DNA from: Gemmatimonadetes bacterium bin94
GTDB taxonomy: Bacteria; Gemmatimonadota; Gemmatimonadetes; Longimicrobiales; Gaopeijiaceae
DNA length: 63,805 bases
Direction: 5' to 3'
Assembly (NCBI GenBank): GCA_002238865.1
Contig: MPNE01000022.1
Span: forward strand, 1 to 63,805
Shown here: positions 46,414-56,185 of the stretch, one piece after another
Layout: each line of letters starts with the position of its first letter
Position numbering within the stretch: position 1 is the stretch's first letter
Program-made: the position numbers and the translations under genes
The notes under the pieces: model-generated
What the model was told of the DNA's origin: nothing
Databases searched by the model: none
What the model saw: only the letters and a program-made list of their open reading frames with translations

Positions 46414-48192
46414 ATGAGCCAGAGCCCGAACTACGACGCGGTCGTCGTCGGCTCCGGGGCCGGGGGCGGCATGACCGCCTTCATCCTGGCCACTTCCGGA
46501 CTGCGCGTCCTCCTGCTGGAGGCGGGGCGGGACTACGATCCCGTCCGCGAAACGCCGATGTTCCAGCTGCCGAAGGACGCGCCCCTGCGCGCGGCGGGAA
46601 CCCCGGAGAAGCCCTTTGGATTCTACGACGCCACCGTGGACGGAGGCTGGCAGGTGCCGGGCGAGCCCTATTCGGTGGCCGATGGTTCCGAATTCATGTG
46701 GTGGCGCTCCCGGATGCTGGGCGGGCGCACCAACCACTGGGGCCGGATCTCGCTTCGCATGGGCGAATACGACTTCAAGCCGCGCAGCCGGGACGGGCTC
46801 GGCTTCGACTGGCCCATGTCGTACGAGGATCTGGCGCCGTACTACGACCGGACCGAGTCCCTGATCGGGGTCTACGGATCCAACGAGGGGCTGGAGAACA
46901 CGCCGAACTCGTCTCCGGGGGTCCTTCAGCCGCCGCCGAAGCCGCGGGCGTACGAGCTGCTGACGCGCAAGGCGTGCCGCCGGATGGGGATCCCGGTGAT
47001 CCCGGCGCACCTGGCCATCCTGACCGAGACCCAGGACGCCAACCGCCTGCCCGGCGAGATCTTCCCGGACAACGAACTGGCCCGGCGCGTCACCGCCGAT
47101 TCCATGCGGGGACGAGCCGCGTGTTACTGGGCAACCCCATGCGGGCGCGGCTGCTCGATCCGCGCCAACTTCCAGTCCACAACCGTCCTGTTGCCTCCCG
47201 CGCTGGCCACCGGCTCCCTCGACGTCCGCACGGGAGCCATGGTGCGCGAAGTCACCGTCGATTCACGGGGACGCGCCACCGGGGTTCACTACATCGACAA
47301 GGCCACGCTGCTGGACGAATTCGCCCCGGCACGGGTGGTCGTGCTGGCCGCGAGCGCGTGCGAGTCCGCGCGCATCCTCCTCAACTCGACCAGCAACGTC
47401 TTCCCCGACGGGGTGGCCAACTCCTCCGGCCTGGTGGGCAAGTACGTCATGGACACGGTCGGCGCCGGCGTCTACGCCCACATCCCCGCGCTGCAGTCAC
47501 TTCCCCCGCACAACGAGGACGGCGCCTCCGCCATGCACATGTACATGCCGTGGTGGCTGTACGGCGAGCAGGCGGCGGGCCGCATGGACTTCCCCCGCGG
47601 CTACCACATCGAGTTCGGCGGCGGACGGCGCATGCCCGGCTACGGCGCGTTCGCGGGGCTGGAGCCCCTCACCGGGGGCAGCTACGGCCAGCGCTTCAAG
47701 GACGACTGCCGCCGCTACTACGGCAGCTTCCTCTTCTTCGACGGCCGCGGCGAGATGATTCCCAACGAGGACTGCTACTGTGAGATCGACGGCGACAGGG
47801 TCGACCGCTACGGCATCCCCGTGCTGAAATTTCACTGGAAGTGGGCGGACCACGAGCTGAACCAGGCGCTTCACATGCAGCGCACCTTCGCCGGGATCGT
47901 GGACGAGATGGACGGGCAGCTGCTGAGCACCGTCGCCGACAACGGCGCCGACGCAATCTCGAAGGGCGGGCAGATCATCCATGAGGTCGGCGGCGTCCAG
48001 ATGGGCGACGATCCCCGAAGTTCGGTGCTGAACGAGTTCTGCCAGTCGTGGGACGTGCCGAACCTGTTCGTGACCGACGGGGCGCCCTTCGTGTCGAACG
48101 CCGACAAGAACCCGACGCTTTCGATCATGGCAATCGCGTGGCGGGCGAGCGACTACATCGTCGAGCAGCTCAGGCAGAGGAGCATCGGATGA
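46414..48192 (+). CDS. GMC-family flavin oxidoreductase (gluconate-dehydrogenase-like large subunit)
   Basis: The 592-residue protein has the N-terminal FAD motif VVVGSGAGGGMTA (about 9-21), the GMC motif LGGRTNHWGRISLRM (about 105-119), the Cys-containing CYWATPCGRGCSIRANFQ (about 236-253) and the C-terminal ADKNPTLSIMAIAWRASDYI with the catalytic His/Asn region. No signal peptide is present. The next gene encodes a Tat-signal small subunit, so export is likely by hitchhiking. An AAGGAG site lies about seven bases before ATG 46414. Members oxidise sugars or polyols; the substrate is not known. Confidence 0.93.
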   Translation: MSQSPNYDAVVVGSGAGGGMTAFILATSGLRVLLLEAGRDYDPVRETPMFQLPKDAPLRAAGTPEKPFGFYDATVDGGWQVPGEPYSVADGSEFMWWRSRMLGGRTNHWGRISLRMGEYDFKPRSRDGLGFDWPMSYEDLAPYYDRTESLIGVYGSNEGLENTPNSSPGVLQPPPKPRAYELLTRKACRRMGIPVIPAHLAILTETQDANRLPGEIFPDNELARRVTADSMRGRAACYWATPCGRGCSIRANFQSTTVLLPPALATGSLDVRTGAMVREVTVDSRGRATGVHYIDKATLLDEFAPARVVVLAASACESARILLNSTSNVFPDGVANSSGLVGKYVMDTVGAGVYAHIPALQSLPPHNEDGASAMHMYMPWWLYGEQAAGRMDFPRGYHIEFGGGRRMPGYGAFAGLEPLTGGSYGQRFKDDCRRYYGSFLFFDGRGEMIPNEDCYCEIDGDRVDRYGIPVLKFHWKWADHELNQALHMQRTFAGIVDEMDGQLLSTVADNGADAISKGGQIIHEVGGVQMGDDPRSSVLNEFCQSWDVPNLFVTDGAPFVSNADKNPTLSIMAIAWRASDYIVEQLRQRSIG

Positions 48193-48974
48193 GCGAGGAA
48201 AGGGGAGGATCCGGCGGGGTCGACGGCGAGCGCCGGCGCGACACCGTTGGCCGGGACGACGAGCGTCGGCCGGACACCGGACACCCGCTCGCCGACCCTT
48301 CCGCCATCACCCGGCGCGGCGCCCTCAAGGTGATCGCGGCGACGGCGGCCCTTGGCGGCGCGGCGGCTTCGTGCGCGCCCGAAGAGGCTGCCGAGTCCAC
48401 CCACGAGGCGCTGTCCGGCTTCGACCCTCTGCCCCCCAGCAACCCCCGCGCGGCAGGCACCCTGACCGATCCCGACATGCTCGCGCCCGTCGTCCCGTGG
48501 GAAATGGTCCTCACGGACGACGAGATGCGGCTCGTGGCGGCGCTGGCCGACGTGATCATCCCTGCGGACGACCGATCCCCCGCCGCAAGCGCGGTGGGAG
48601 TCCCGGAGTACATCAACGAGTTCGTTTCCGCGCCCGCCCACAAGGAGCAGCTGACCCGGCTGCGCGGCGGGCTGGCGTGGCTGAACAGGACGGCGAGCGA
48701 GCGCTTCGGGGCGACCGGTTTCCCGGCGTTGACCCTGGCGCAGCAGCACGAGATCTGCGACGGGATCCGCTTCGAGCCCGACGCGCCCGCCGAACTGAAG
48801 CCCCAGGCACGGTTTTTCGATGAATTTCGCGACATGGTGTCGACCGGGTTCTGGACTTCCGAGGACGGAATGCGCGATCTCGGGTACGTGGGGAACGTGC
48901 CGATCCCGAGCTTCGACGGGCCGCCACCGGAGGTGCTGGAGCGCCTGGGGCTGCAGGGGGAGGATCTGGTGTGA
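48189..48974 (+). CDS. Gluconate 2-dehydrogenase subunit 3-like protein with Tat signal
   Basis: This 261-residue protein has a polar Arg/Asp-rich leader followed by a twin-Arg signal (ITRRGALKVIAATAALGGAAASC, about 40-62 read in parts) that ends in a lipobox Cys. The mature part has the subunit-3 helical pattern (MRLVAALADVIIPADD, GVPEYINEF, FFDEFRDMVSTGFWTS). It carries the GMC flavoprotein to the periplasm. The ATG overlaps the GMC stop (ATGA), and the stop overlaps the next GTG. Confidence 0.9.
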   Translation: MSEERGGSGGVDGERRRDTVGRDDERRPDTGHPLADPSAITRRGALKVIAATAALGGAAASCAPEEAAESTHEALSGFDPLPPSNPRAAGTLTDPDMLAPVVPWEMVLTDDEMRLVAALADVIIPADDRSPAASAVGVPEYINEFVSAPAHKEQLTRLRGGLAWLNRTASERFGATGFPALTLAQQHEICDGIRFEPDAPAELKPQARFFDEFRDMVSTGFWTSEDGMRDLGYVGNVPIPSFDGPPPEVLERLGLQGEDLV

Positions 48975-49741
48975 GGCGGGAGGGCCCTGATCGTCCCTTG
49001 CCGCCGGGATTGGGGACACGCCATTCCGGTAGCGTCCCGCGGCCGGCGGTTCTCGCCTCCATTGCTCTCCTCCTCTTCGCCATCGCCTGCGCCCCACCCC
49101 CTGCCGATCCCGACCCCGCGCTCCTCGAGGCGGTGGACTGGTACACCGGCGTGGCCGGAACCGTGGACGACGCGCGCGCCCGCGAGCTTCTGGAAGAGGC
49201 GGTGGACCGCGGAACCCCGCTGGCGGTGATGTGGCGGGCGCGCGTCCATTCGACCGGGCGCATGGGGTATCCCCGCGACGAGGAATTGGCGCGGGACATC
49301 GCCGAAACAGTGATCGACGAGGTCCAGCGCGCGGCCGAATCGAGGATCCTCGAAGCAGTCTTCCTGATGGGGACCGCCTACGACGAAGGGCTCGGCAAGC
49401 CGCTCGATCCGGAGCGGGCGGCGGCGTGGCACCGCCGGGCCGCCGAACGCGGTCATGTCCTGGGCGCCCACAACCTGGGCAATGCATACGCTGCCGGGAG
49501 GGGCGTCACCGAGGATCATGAGCTCGCGGCCGAATGGTGGACCCGCGCCGCCGATCGCGGAGACGCGATCACCCAGTTGCGGCTCGGCGAAGCCCACGAA
49601 GCCGGGAGAGGGGTCCCCCGCGACCTGGAAAGAGCGCTCGCCTGGTACCGGCGCGCGGCCGCGGCCGGAAACGCGCAGGCCCTGGAAGCGGTAGAGAGGT
49701 TGGCGAGGCAGGACGGTGTTTCCAGCAACCAGGAAGAGTGA
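48971..49741 (+). CDS. Sel1-like repeat lipoprotein
   Basis: The 256-residue protein starts at GTG 48971 in a GTGA overlap. A signal ends in LLFAIAC (lipobox). Four to five Sel1-type helical repeats follow, such as LEAVFLMGTAYDEGLG, VLGAHNLGNAYAAGRGV, AITQLRLGEAHEAGRGV and RALAWYRRAAAAGNAQ. Sel1 repeats mediate protein contacts. Its place in the GMC operon suggests an accessory role. Confidence 0.87.
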   Translation: MRREGPDRPLPPGLGTRHSGSVPRPAVLASIALLLFAIACAPPPADPDPALLEAVDWYTGVAGTVDDARARELLEEAVDRGTPLAVMWRARVHSTGRMGYPRDEELARDIAETVIDEVQRAAESRILEAVFLMGTAYDEGLGKPLDPERAAAWHRRAAERGHVLGAHNLGNAYAAGRGVTEDHELAAEWWTRAADRGDAITQLRLGEAHEAGRGVPRDLERALAWYRRAAAAGNAQALEAVERLARQDGVSSNQEE

Positions 49742-49743
49742 CG

Positions 49744-50202
49744 ATGGCGGACACATCATCCCTTGAGGTCGCGGGCGAGAAGCGATCCTTCGGGTCGGCG
49801 CTCGCCGACTTCCTCTATCCGAAACCCGCGAAGCGCACCGTGGGCGGCATCTTCAAGTGGTGGGAGCGGCGGCGGCTCGCCTTCAACGCGATCATCGGGA
49901 CTGGCGGGGCCGCCGCGGTGTCGGCCGACGCTCTGGCCGACTGGCTTCAGGGAGCACCCGAAACGGAAGTGGTCATATTCCTGGGCGGGATCATGATCTT
50001 GGGGAACCTGTGCTACACGCTGGGCCCGCTGGTCGAAACGCTCGCCCACAAGCTGTGGGGCCGGGACGTCCTTCCCCTGGGCCCGCACCTGTTCCGGGCC
50101 GGGTTGATCTTCTCCGCCGGACTCATCTCCATCCCCCTGGTCCTGAACGGGTTCAGACTGGCCTTCCTGGTGCTGAAGGGCATGCTGGGCGGACTTCTGT
50201 AG
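49744..50202 (+). CDS. Membrane protein of unknown function
   Basis: This 152-residue protein has a basic N-terminal third (FLYPKPAKRTVGGIFKWWERRR) and three to four hydrophobic segments (FNAIIGTGGAAAV, VVIFLGGIMILGNLCYTLG, LFRAGLIFSAGLISIPLVL, LAFLVLKGML). ATG 49744 follows the Sel1 gene stop by two bases. It is the last gene of the GMC operon and is followed by a terminator. No family is recognised. Confidence 0.75.
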   Translation: MADTSSLEVAGEKRSFGSALADFLYPKPAKRTVGGIFKWWERRRLAFNAIIGTGGAAAVSADALADWLQGAPETEVVIFLGGIMILGNLCYTLGPLVETLAHKLWGRDVLPLGPHLFRAGLIFSAGLISIPLVLNGFRLAFLVLKGMLGGLL

Positions 50203-50220
50203 GGAGTGCACCAACGCAAC

Positions 50221-50255
50221 CGGCCCCGGCCCGGCACGAAGCCGGACCGGGGCCG
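50221..50255. terminator. Bidirectional terminator between the GMC operon and TonB receptor
   Basis: Inverted repeat CGGCCCCGG (50221-50229) / CCGGGGCCG (50247-50255) with an inner CCGGC/GCCGG stem, between convergent stops at 50202 and 50282. Strong GC hairpin without a T run. Confidence 0.7.
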
Positions 50256-50281
50256 TGACTGCCGGGGCAGCCGGAAACCGG

Positions 50282-53176
50282 CTACCAGCTGTAGCCCACC
50301 CGCGTGTAATAGTAGCCGCCGTTGAAGCCGAACGGCGTGAACTGCCCGAAGCGGTTGCCCACGCCGGCCGCCGCGCCCGGATACTCCTCCGGGTAGGTGT
50401 TGAGCACGTTCGTGGCGCCGACCGTAAGGTTCCAGCGGTCGGCGAACGTGTGGGCCGCCTCCACGTCGAAGAGCATGCGGGACGGGTAGTCGATGGTGGT
50501 TCCGGGATCGGACTCGTAGTAGGGCTGCTCGCCGTCGAAATAGCCGCCCCAGTAGCTGCCGCGCACCAGGAAGCGGGTGCCGCCGGCGAAGACGTGATTC
50601 ATCGCGAGGTTGCCGCGCACGTTGGGGAGCCCTTCCTCGAGGATCCGGATGCGGTGATCGGTCAGGGTGACGGGGTCGAAGTCCGTCACCGTGGTCTGGG
50701 TCCAGTTCCATGCGCTGGTGAAGGTTGTGGTGGAGCCGCTGGATCCGTCGACTCGATACGCGCCCACCAGGTCGATCCCGTCCGTCCGGGTCGCGAAGTC
50801 GTTGATGAAGAAACGGAACCGCGCGAGCACGCCACCCGGCCGGATGATGCCTTCGGCGATTAGCTGCTCGATCTCCGCCGGGCTGAGCGTTCTGTCGGCG
50901 CTCGTGGTGAGACGATCCGAGACCCGGATCTGGAAGAAGTCCATCGTAAGACTGAAGGGACCATCGTCGAATACGGCCCCCATGGCCATGTTGACGGACT
51001 TCTCCGGCGTGAGCGGCTCGCCGCCGAAGTTCGCTGCCAGCGGTGACGTCGACGGGATTGTGCCGTTGTTCGTCAGATCCATGATCGCCGGATCATAGAT
51101 CGTCGAGATGTTGAATGCGTTCTGCTGTCCCGGCGTGGGAGCGCGGAAGCCGGTGCTGACGCTGGCTCGGAGGCCGAGGTTCTCGGACGCGCTCACGCGT
51201 CCCGCGACCTTCCCGTTGACCGTCGTACCAAAGTCCGAGAACCGCTCGACCCGTGCGGCCACGCCGAAGGTCCAAAGACCCTCCGGTTCACGGATCTCCA
51301 AGTCGCCATAGGCGGCGAAATTGTTCCTGTTCCAATCACCCTCGGTAAGCGGTCCGAACCCGGTGAACCCGTTGGAGCCCGGAGTGAATCCCTGTGTCGC
51401 GAGCGGACCCTCGGTCCACGATTCCGTGGTGCCCCGGAAGATCTCGAAACCCTCGTTACGCCACTCGGTACCGCCGGCCACGTTGACCCGCTCGTTCAGC
51501 GCGTAGGACAGATCCAGGTTCAGGTTGATCTCCTGCTGGTCATAGATCCCGGGGCCGAACCAGGGGGTGCAGTCCTGATCGGGCACGACAAAGGACAGCG
51601 TCCGGTCCGCGCCGGCGCACGGCTGGTTGGGTCCGAGCGAGGCGTTGACCGTGTTGTACATGTAGAAGTCCATGTAGGACTTGCCCCACGACGCACTCGC
51701 GTCCCAGTTGAGGTCGCCGCTCGTGCCCCTGAGACCCGCCACCACGGACGCGTCGAGGACGTTCGCGCCGAACTGCGGCGTGAAGCCTCCGGGAAAGAGC
51801 TTCCGGAAGTTGAAGCAGTTGGGATCACCCATGACCTGATTGAACGCTGCCATGTTCTCGGAATTGTTGATCACCACGCCATCGTCGGTGACACGGACTT
51901 CAGGGCACATGGCCGATCCGTCGAGCACGCCGTCCTGCGCGTCAAGCATGTCGCCGACCAGGAGGATCCGCTCGCCGGCATCGTTCCGGGTTCCGAAGAC
52001 GCCGCTGCGGGTGCCCGGGTTCCGGAAGTAGAAGCCGCCCTCGACCTGCTTGCTCACATAGTTCCCGTGGCCGTAGAACTGCACGTCGTCGGTGAACAGG
52101 TAGCCCGTGTTCGCCCACAGCTTCAGCTCGTTCGAGATCTGAGGCGCGCCCCAGACCTGGGCCGGCGACCGGACGCTGCTGTTGCCGGCGCCGAGTAGCG
52201 CCAGGGCATCGAGGCGCTGTGTGCTCCGGTCCGTCGGATTGGCGTTGCCGTACTCGCCGGTCAGGTTCAGAAAGCCGGTTTCGCCAAGTGGCAGGCCCAC
52301 GTTTCCGGACAGGGTATACATCTCGCCGTCCCCCGGGAACGAGCCCTCCTCGAAGGGCTCACTGGTCTCCCCAAGGGGGTATCCGCCGGTCTTGATCTCG
52401 ATCGAGCCGCCGGACCGGTCATTCTTCAGCACGAAGTTCATGACGCCGGCGATCGCGTCGGAGCCGTACTGCGCAGAGGCGCCATCGCGCAGCACTTCGG
52501 CCTGCTCGAGCGCCATGCCGGGGATGAGTGCGATGTCGGGGCCCTGGGAGCCGTCGGCGAGGCCGTTGCCGTACCAGGTGATGACCGCCGTGCGGTGGCG
52601 CCGCTTCCCGTTGATCAACACCAGCGTATGGTCCGGGGCGAGGCCGCGCAGGTTGGCGGGACGAGCGAAAGTCGCCGCGTCACTGATCGGCTGGATATTC
52701 ACATTGAAGGACGGCACCACGTTCCGCAGCAGGTTGGCAAAGTCGGTGTCACCCTGCTGGACGATCTCCCGGGTGGGGATGACGTCTACCGGAACCGGTG
52801 ACTCGGTGACCGTCCTGGGCCGTGCACGGCTGCCGACCGCGACGAGACCCTCCAGCGCAACCGCGCCGACGCTGAGCGCTACGTCGAGCTGCATGGTCTG
52901 GTCGGCGGCGATGGTGACTTGCCGCGTCTCGGTCTGGTAGCCGATCAGCAGGATTTGGACCTCGTGGGTTCCGGCGGGGATGCCGGTGATCTCGTAGCCG
53001 CCGTCGGTGCGGCTGTTGGCGCCCATGCTCAAATCCGGCAGGGCAACCTGGGCACCGGCCAGCGGAGCGCCGGTCTCGGCGTTCGTGATGGTGCCTGCGA
53101 GCGTGCCCTGGGCCGTGGCCGAGCCGGGCAGTGCGAGCGCGATCAGCGCTCCGACAATGACGAGCCTCGTTTTCAT
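50282..53176 (-). CDS. TonB-dependent receptor with CarboxypepD_reg domain
   Basis: The 964-residue receptor has a signal peptide (TRLVIVGALIALALPGSATAQ), a CarboxypepD_reg domain (about 23-105), a plug (about 115-240; PVPVDVIPTREIVQQGDTDFANLL, HTLVLINGKRRHRTA, LRDGASAQYGSDAIAGVMNF, read in parts) and a barrel ending in Tyr-Ser-Trp, a normal barrel terminus. The plug matches receptors annotated as iron complex or general outer-membrane receptors. ATG 53176 lies two bases after the aminotransferase stop, with an AAAGGGG site upstream, so the two genes are coupled. Confidence 0.94.
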   Translation of the reverse strand: MKTRLVIVGALIALALPGSATAQGTLAGTITNAETGAPLAGAQVALPDLSMGANSRTDGGYEITGIPAGTHEVQILLIGYQTETRQVTIAADQTMQLDVALSVGAVALEGLVAVGSRARPRTVTESPVPVDVIPTREIVQQGDTDFANLLRNVVPSFNVNIQPISDAATFARPANLRGLAPDHTLVLINGKRRHRTAVITWYGNGLADGSQGPDIALIPGMALEQAEVLRDGASAQYGSDAIAGVMNFVLKNDRSGGSIEIKTGGYPLGETSEPFEEGSFPGDGEMYTLSGNVGLPLGETGFLNLTGEYGNANPTDRSTQRLDALALLGAGNSSVRSPAQVWGAPQISNELKLWANTGYLFTDDVQFYGHGNYVSKQVEGGFYFRNPGTRSGVFGTRNDAGERILLVGDMLDAQDGVLDGSAMCPEVRVTDDGVVINNSENMAAFNQVMGDPNCFNFRKLFPGGFTPQFGANVLDASVVAGLRGTSGDLNWDASASWGKSYMDFYMYNTVNASLGPNQPCAGADRTLSFVVPDQDCTPWFGPGIYDQQEINLNLDLSYALNERVNVAGGTEWRNEGFEIFRGTTESWTEGPLATQGFTPGSNGFTGFGPLTEGDWNRNNFAAYGDLEIREPEGLWTFGVAARVERFSDFGTTVNGKVAGRVSASENLGLRASVSTGFRAPTPGQQNAFNISTIYDPAIMDLTNNGTIPSTSPLAANFGGEPLTPEKSVNMAMGAVFDDGPFSLTMDFFQIRVSDRLTTSADRTLSPAEIEQLIAEGIIRPGGVLARFRFFINDFATRTDGIDLVGAYRVDGSSGSTTTFTSAWNWTQTTVTDFDPVTLTDHRIRILEEGLPNVRGNLAMNHVFAGGTRFLVRGSYWGGYFDGEQPYYESDPGTTIDYPSRMLFDVEAAHTFADRWNLTVGATNVLNTYPEEYPGAAAGVGNRFGQFTPFGFNGGYYYTRVGYSW

Positions 53177-53178
53177 GT

Positions 53179-54321
53179 TCAGATCCACCCCTTTCCGCGA
53201 AAGTCGCGCAGCGAGTCACAGAAACGGCTCATGTCCTCGGGGAGTCCGAAGGACAGCCGGTTCCAGTCAAGCATTGGCGGGAAGTCCCGTCCCACCAGGA
53301 ACCCCGCCTCGGCCATCCGGCCGCGATAGGTAGCGAGATCCCCGTTAATTCGGTGCATCAGGAAATTGGCCTGCGTGGGCATGTGCTCAAGCCCGAGTTC
53401 GTCCAGCGTGGACTGCACCATCTCCCGGGACGTACGGTTCGCCTCTCGGCTCTTGCTGATGAGCACCTCGTCCCGGAACGAGGCGCCGGCCGCGGCGATG
53501 GCGAGCTGGTTGCAGTTGTTGCGGGATGCGAAGTCCATCAGCCGGGCGGCCGTGTCGGGATGAGCGATCCCGTAGCCGATCCGGAGTCCCGCCAAACCGT
53601 AGATCTTGGAGAAGGTCTTCACGACGAGCACGTTTCGCTTCTTCGCTATCCAGGGAAGCGAACTCCACATGCGTTCGTCTGTCACGTACTCGATGTACGC
53701 CTCGTCCGAAAGGAAGAAGACGTGCTCGGGCGCATCGGCGATCCATTCGTCGATCGCGGCACTGGGCGTGATCGTCGCCGTCGGGTTGTTGGGGTTGCAG
53801 AGGTAGACCAGTGCCGGGTGCCCGGAACTCTCGGCCGCCTCGCGCATCCGGCCAATGTCGTGCTCGTGGCTGTCGGTCAGCGGCACCTTCACCAGCTCGT
53901 ACGCTTCGGTGCGCTGGTAGTTGGTCACCGCCTCGTACGTCGGATCGGCCATGACCAGCTTTGCCCGGGGCGCGGCGTACGCCTGCACCACCATCTGCAG
54001 CACCTCCGCCGAGCCGGTCCCCAGCACCACCTGGCTCTCGGCGACGTCATGAGCCGCCGCCAGCCTGGAAACGAGCACCGCCTGCTGGTCGGAGGGATAG
54101 CGGTTGGCAAGCACGATGGCTTCGACCAGCGCATCCTTCGCGGCTTCGGAGATCCCCAGCGGATTCTCGTTTGAGTTGAGGCGCACGGCACCATTGCTGG
54201 TCCTGCGGCCCGGCGCTGCGACAAGTGCAGCCAGGGGGTTCCCCGCTCCCCCCAGGGCATTCGTGCCCGCGGCAAGGCCGGAAATGACGCCAGCCTGTCT
54301 GAAAAAGTCGCGTCTGCGCAT
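53179..54321 (-). CDS. Tat-exported class I/II aminotransferase (HisC-like family)
   Basis: The 380-residue protein has a twin-Arg signal (MRRRDFFRQAGVISGLAAG) and a PLP-dependent aminotransferase domain. The PLP-binding Lys is in TFSKIYGLAGLRIGYG (about 226-241); ligands for the cofactor are in LSDEAYIEY and YLCNPNNPTATI. The pattern is HisC/class II fold type I. An exported PLP enzyme is unusual. ATG 54321 puts the Tat motif at the N terminus; the frame runs further upstream to 54384 without need. It is followed by a TonB receptor gene after two bases. Confidence 0.9.
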   Translation of the reverse strand: MRRRDFFRQAGVISGLAAGTNALGGAGNPLAALVAAPGRRTSNGAVRLNSNENPLGISEAAKDALVEAIVLANRYPSDQQAVLVSRLAAAHDVAESQVVLGTGSAEVLQMVVQAYAAPRAKLVMADPTYEAVTNYQRTEAYELVKVPLTDSHEHDIGRMREAAESSGHPALVYLCNPNNPTATITPSAAIDEWIADAPEHVFFLSDEAYIEYVTDERMWSSLPWIAKKRNVLVVKTFSKIYGLAGLRIGYGIAHPDTAARLMDFASRNNCNQLAIAAAGASFRDEVLISKSREANRTSREMVQSTLDELGLEHMPTQANFLMHRINGDLATYRGRMAEAGFLVGRDFPPMLDWNRLSFGLPEDMSRFCDSLRDFRGKGWI

Positions 54322-54509
54322 CGGCAACCTCCAGGATTGGGGTGGGGCAGAACATCGCCATATGAATAATGTGCCCAAGGGCATGGGTTTCGCTACCCCA
54401 CCAACGACAATCCAGGGGTTGCGACCGGGCGTTCCTCCGGCTAATCGGCGTTTCCGCTACTATCCTGCCTGGCGCCGTCTCCCGAGGTTCCCCTCTTCGG
54501 ACCTCAAAG

Positions 54510-56174
54510 TCAATCCCTGATCAGCACCGCATCCACGGCTCCGGTCATCTCCCACCGGGTCAGGACCACAGGAATTGCGCCCGCCCCGAAGAAGGCGTCG
54601 AAGAAGCGCTGGACGGTGAAGGCGTCTCCCTCCTGAATGGCCCACTCGGCCATGAGCTCCTCGATCTGGATCTTGCCGGTGATATAGCTGGTGCCGTAGC
54701 CGGGCTGCTGCAGGTAGAGGTGCTGTTCACCGCGCACCAGGTCGGCGTCCGGGAGCCACCCCCGCGGGGTCCAGGTGCTGGCGTGCGCGACGGCCTCCTC
54801 CATGTCGAAGACGTTGCCGTGCAGGTACAGCCCGCTGAGGGCACGCGCGGCCCGCTGAGCGAGCATGATCCACACGAGTTCGCGGGACCTGGGTTTTCCG
54901 TCCAGGAGTCCCGCGTGCATCATCATCTCCTCCATGCCGGTCGCTAGGCCCTCGGAGCGTGCGTCCCAGATGTTGTAGAGCAGCGGTACACTGCGCACCG
55001 GGCTGGCGTGCGGAGCCTCGGCCATGGTGGCAAGCTCGATCCAGTGGTGCATGTGGGCACGCATCACTACCGGGTCCCTGTAGGTGACTTCGCTGAAGAA
55101 GTTGCGAATCTCGCCGGGCGCGACCGGAGAGAAGGAACCGTTCTTGGCCCGAATGGCGGGGTCCATCCAGTCCTCGACCGTCTGGATCTCGTCGTCCTCG
55201 ATGAAACGCATGTAGTCGTCGACGGCGGCGTTGAGGCGCCGGTCGTACTCTTCGGCGGTGGCGATCCGCTCCAGCTCCGGGAGATTGCGGTTGCGGTGTT
55301 CTTCCAGCCGCAACGAGGAGTGCGAGCGGGCCAGCTCGCGCCGCATGAGCGTCACCTGCTGCTCCCATGAATACGGCACGAGATGGACGTTGTGCATGTA
55401 CCAGGTGTAGTTGTCCTTGCCCACCCCCGACGTACCGGTCTTCGAGTCGGCGAGCTCCCCTATCCAGTCGTGGAATCCGTCGGTGGCGGCGCCGGCGGCT
55501 GCGATCGCGTCGTCCAGCGCCCGGCTTGCGCCGCCCACGCGCCCGGCCAGCGCGTCAAGGTCCGAAGCCTGCGCCCGAAAGGAGCGAAGTCCGGCGACCC
55601 AGAGGTCGTGGGCGTTGCCGGTCAGATTGACGCGGGCCTGTTCGAGCAGCGCGGGAATGCTCCCGATCCTGGAAGCCAGCTCCGCCGCGTCGTTCTCCGA
55701 GAGCGGGTAGTCGTACGTCCAGAGGTCGATCCATCCGTGGATGACGGGGCCCTCATGGGCGGGCACGTCGCTCTCGGCGGCGAAGATTGTGACGTAGAAT
55801 GCGGGGTTGCGCGCCCACGGCTGCCGGACACGGTGGTCGAAGTCGAGGCCGTTCATCTCCGCGCGCACCAGGTGCCAGTCGATCTGCCGGGCGGCGGGCC
55901 ACTCCTCCGGATTCAAGGCCTCCAGACGGGCCCGCCACGCCGGCAGTTCGGCGTATTGGGCGGCCATGGCGTCGGCCGAATAGTCCGGAACCCCGTCGAC
56001 GAAGTCGGGGGCTTCGAATTCGCGCCACTCGGCGAAGAGGGCGGTCAGATCGTCGTAGCTGCCGCCACCGCCGGGCGCCTCGGGGGCATCTCCGGGCGCG
56101 CACGCAGTCGACGCCAGGCACATGGCTGCCACGCAGGCCCGAATCAGTCCGTTGGTGGTTCCTCGCATGTCCAT
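54510..56174 (-). CDS. DUF885 family secreted lipoprotein
   Basis: The 554-residue protein has a signal with lipobox (VAAMCLASTAC), a linker and a mostly helical body, typical of DUF885. The motifs RSEGLATGMEEMMMHAGL (about 410-428) and QQPGYGTSYITGKIQIEELM (about 490-509) match the family core. DUF885 proteins resemble peptidase folds but their activity is not established. Start at ATG 56174; a second ATG two codons on is possible. The DinB-like gene ends 11 bases upstream. Confidence 0.85.
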   Translation of the reverse strand: MDMRGTTNGLIRACVAAMCLASTACAPGDAPEAPGGGGSYDDLTALFAEWREFEAPDFVDGVPDYSADAMAAQYAELPAWRARLEALNPEEWPAARQIDWHLVRAEMNGLDFDHRVRQPWARNPAFYVTIFAAESDVPAHEGPVIHGWIDLWTYDYPLSENDAAELASRIGSIPALLEQARVNLTGNAHDLWVAGLRSFRAQASDLDALAGRVGGASRALDDAIAAAGAATDGFHDWIGELADSKTGTSGVGKDNYTWYMHNVHLVPYSWEQQVTLMRRELARSHSSLRLEEHRNRNLPELERIATAEEYDRRLNAAVDDYMRFIEDDEIQTVEDWMDPAIRAKNGSFSPVAPGEIRNFFSEVTYRDPVVMRAHMHHWIELATMAEAPHASPVRSVPLLYNIWDARSEGLATGMEEMMMHAGLLDGKPRSRELVWIMLAQRAARALSGLYLHGNVFDMEEAVAHASTWTPRGWLPDADLVRGEQHLYLQQPGYGTSYITGKIQIEELMAEWAIQEGDAFTVQRFFDAFFGAGAIPVVLTRWEMTGAVDAVLIRD

Positions 56175-56185
56175 TTCCTCTCCAG

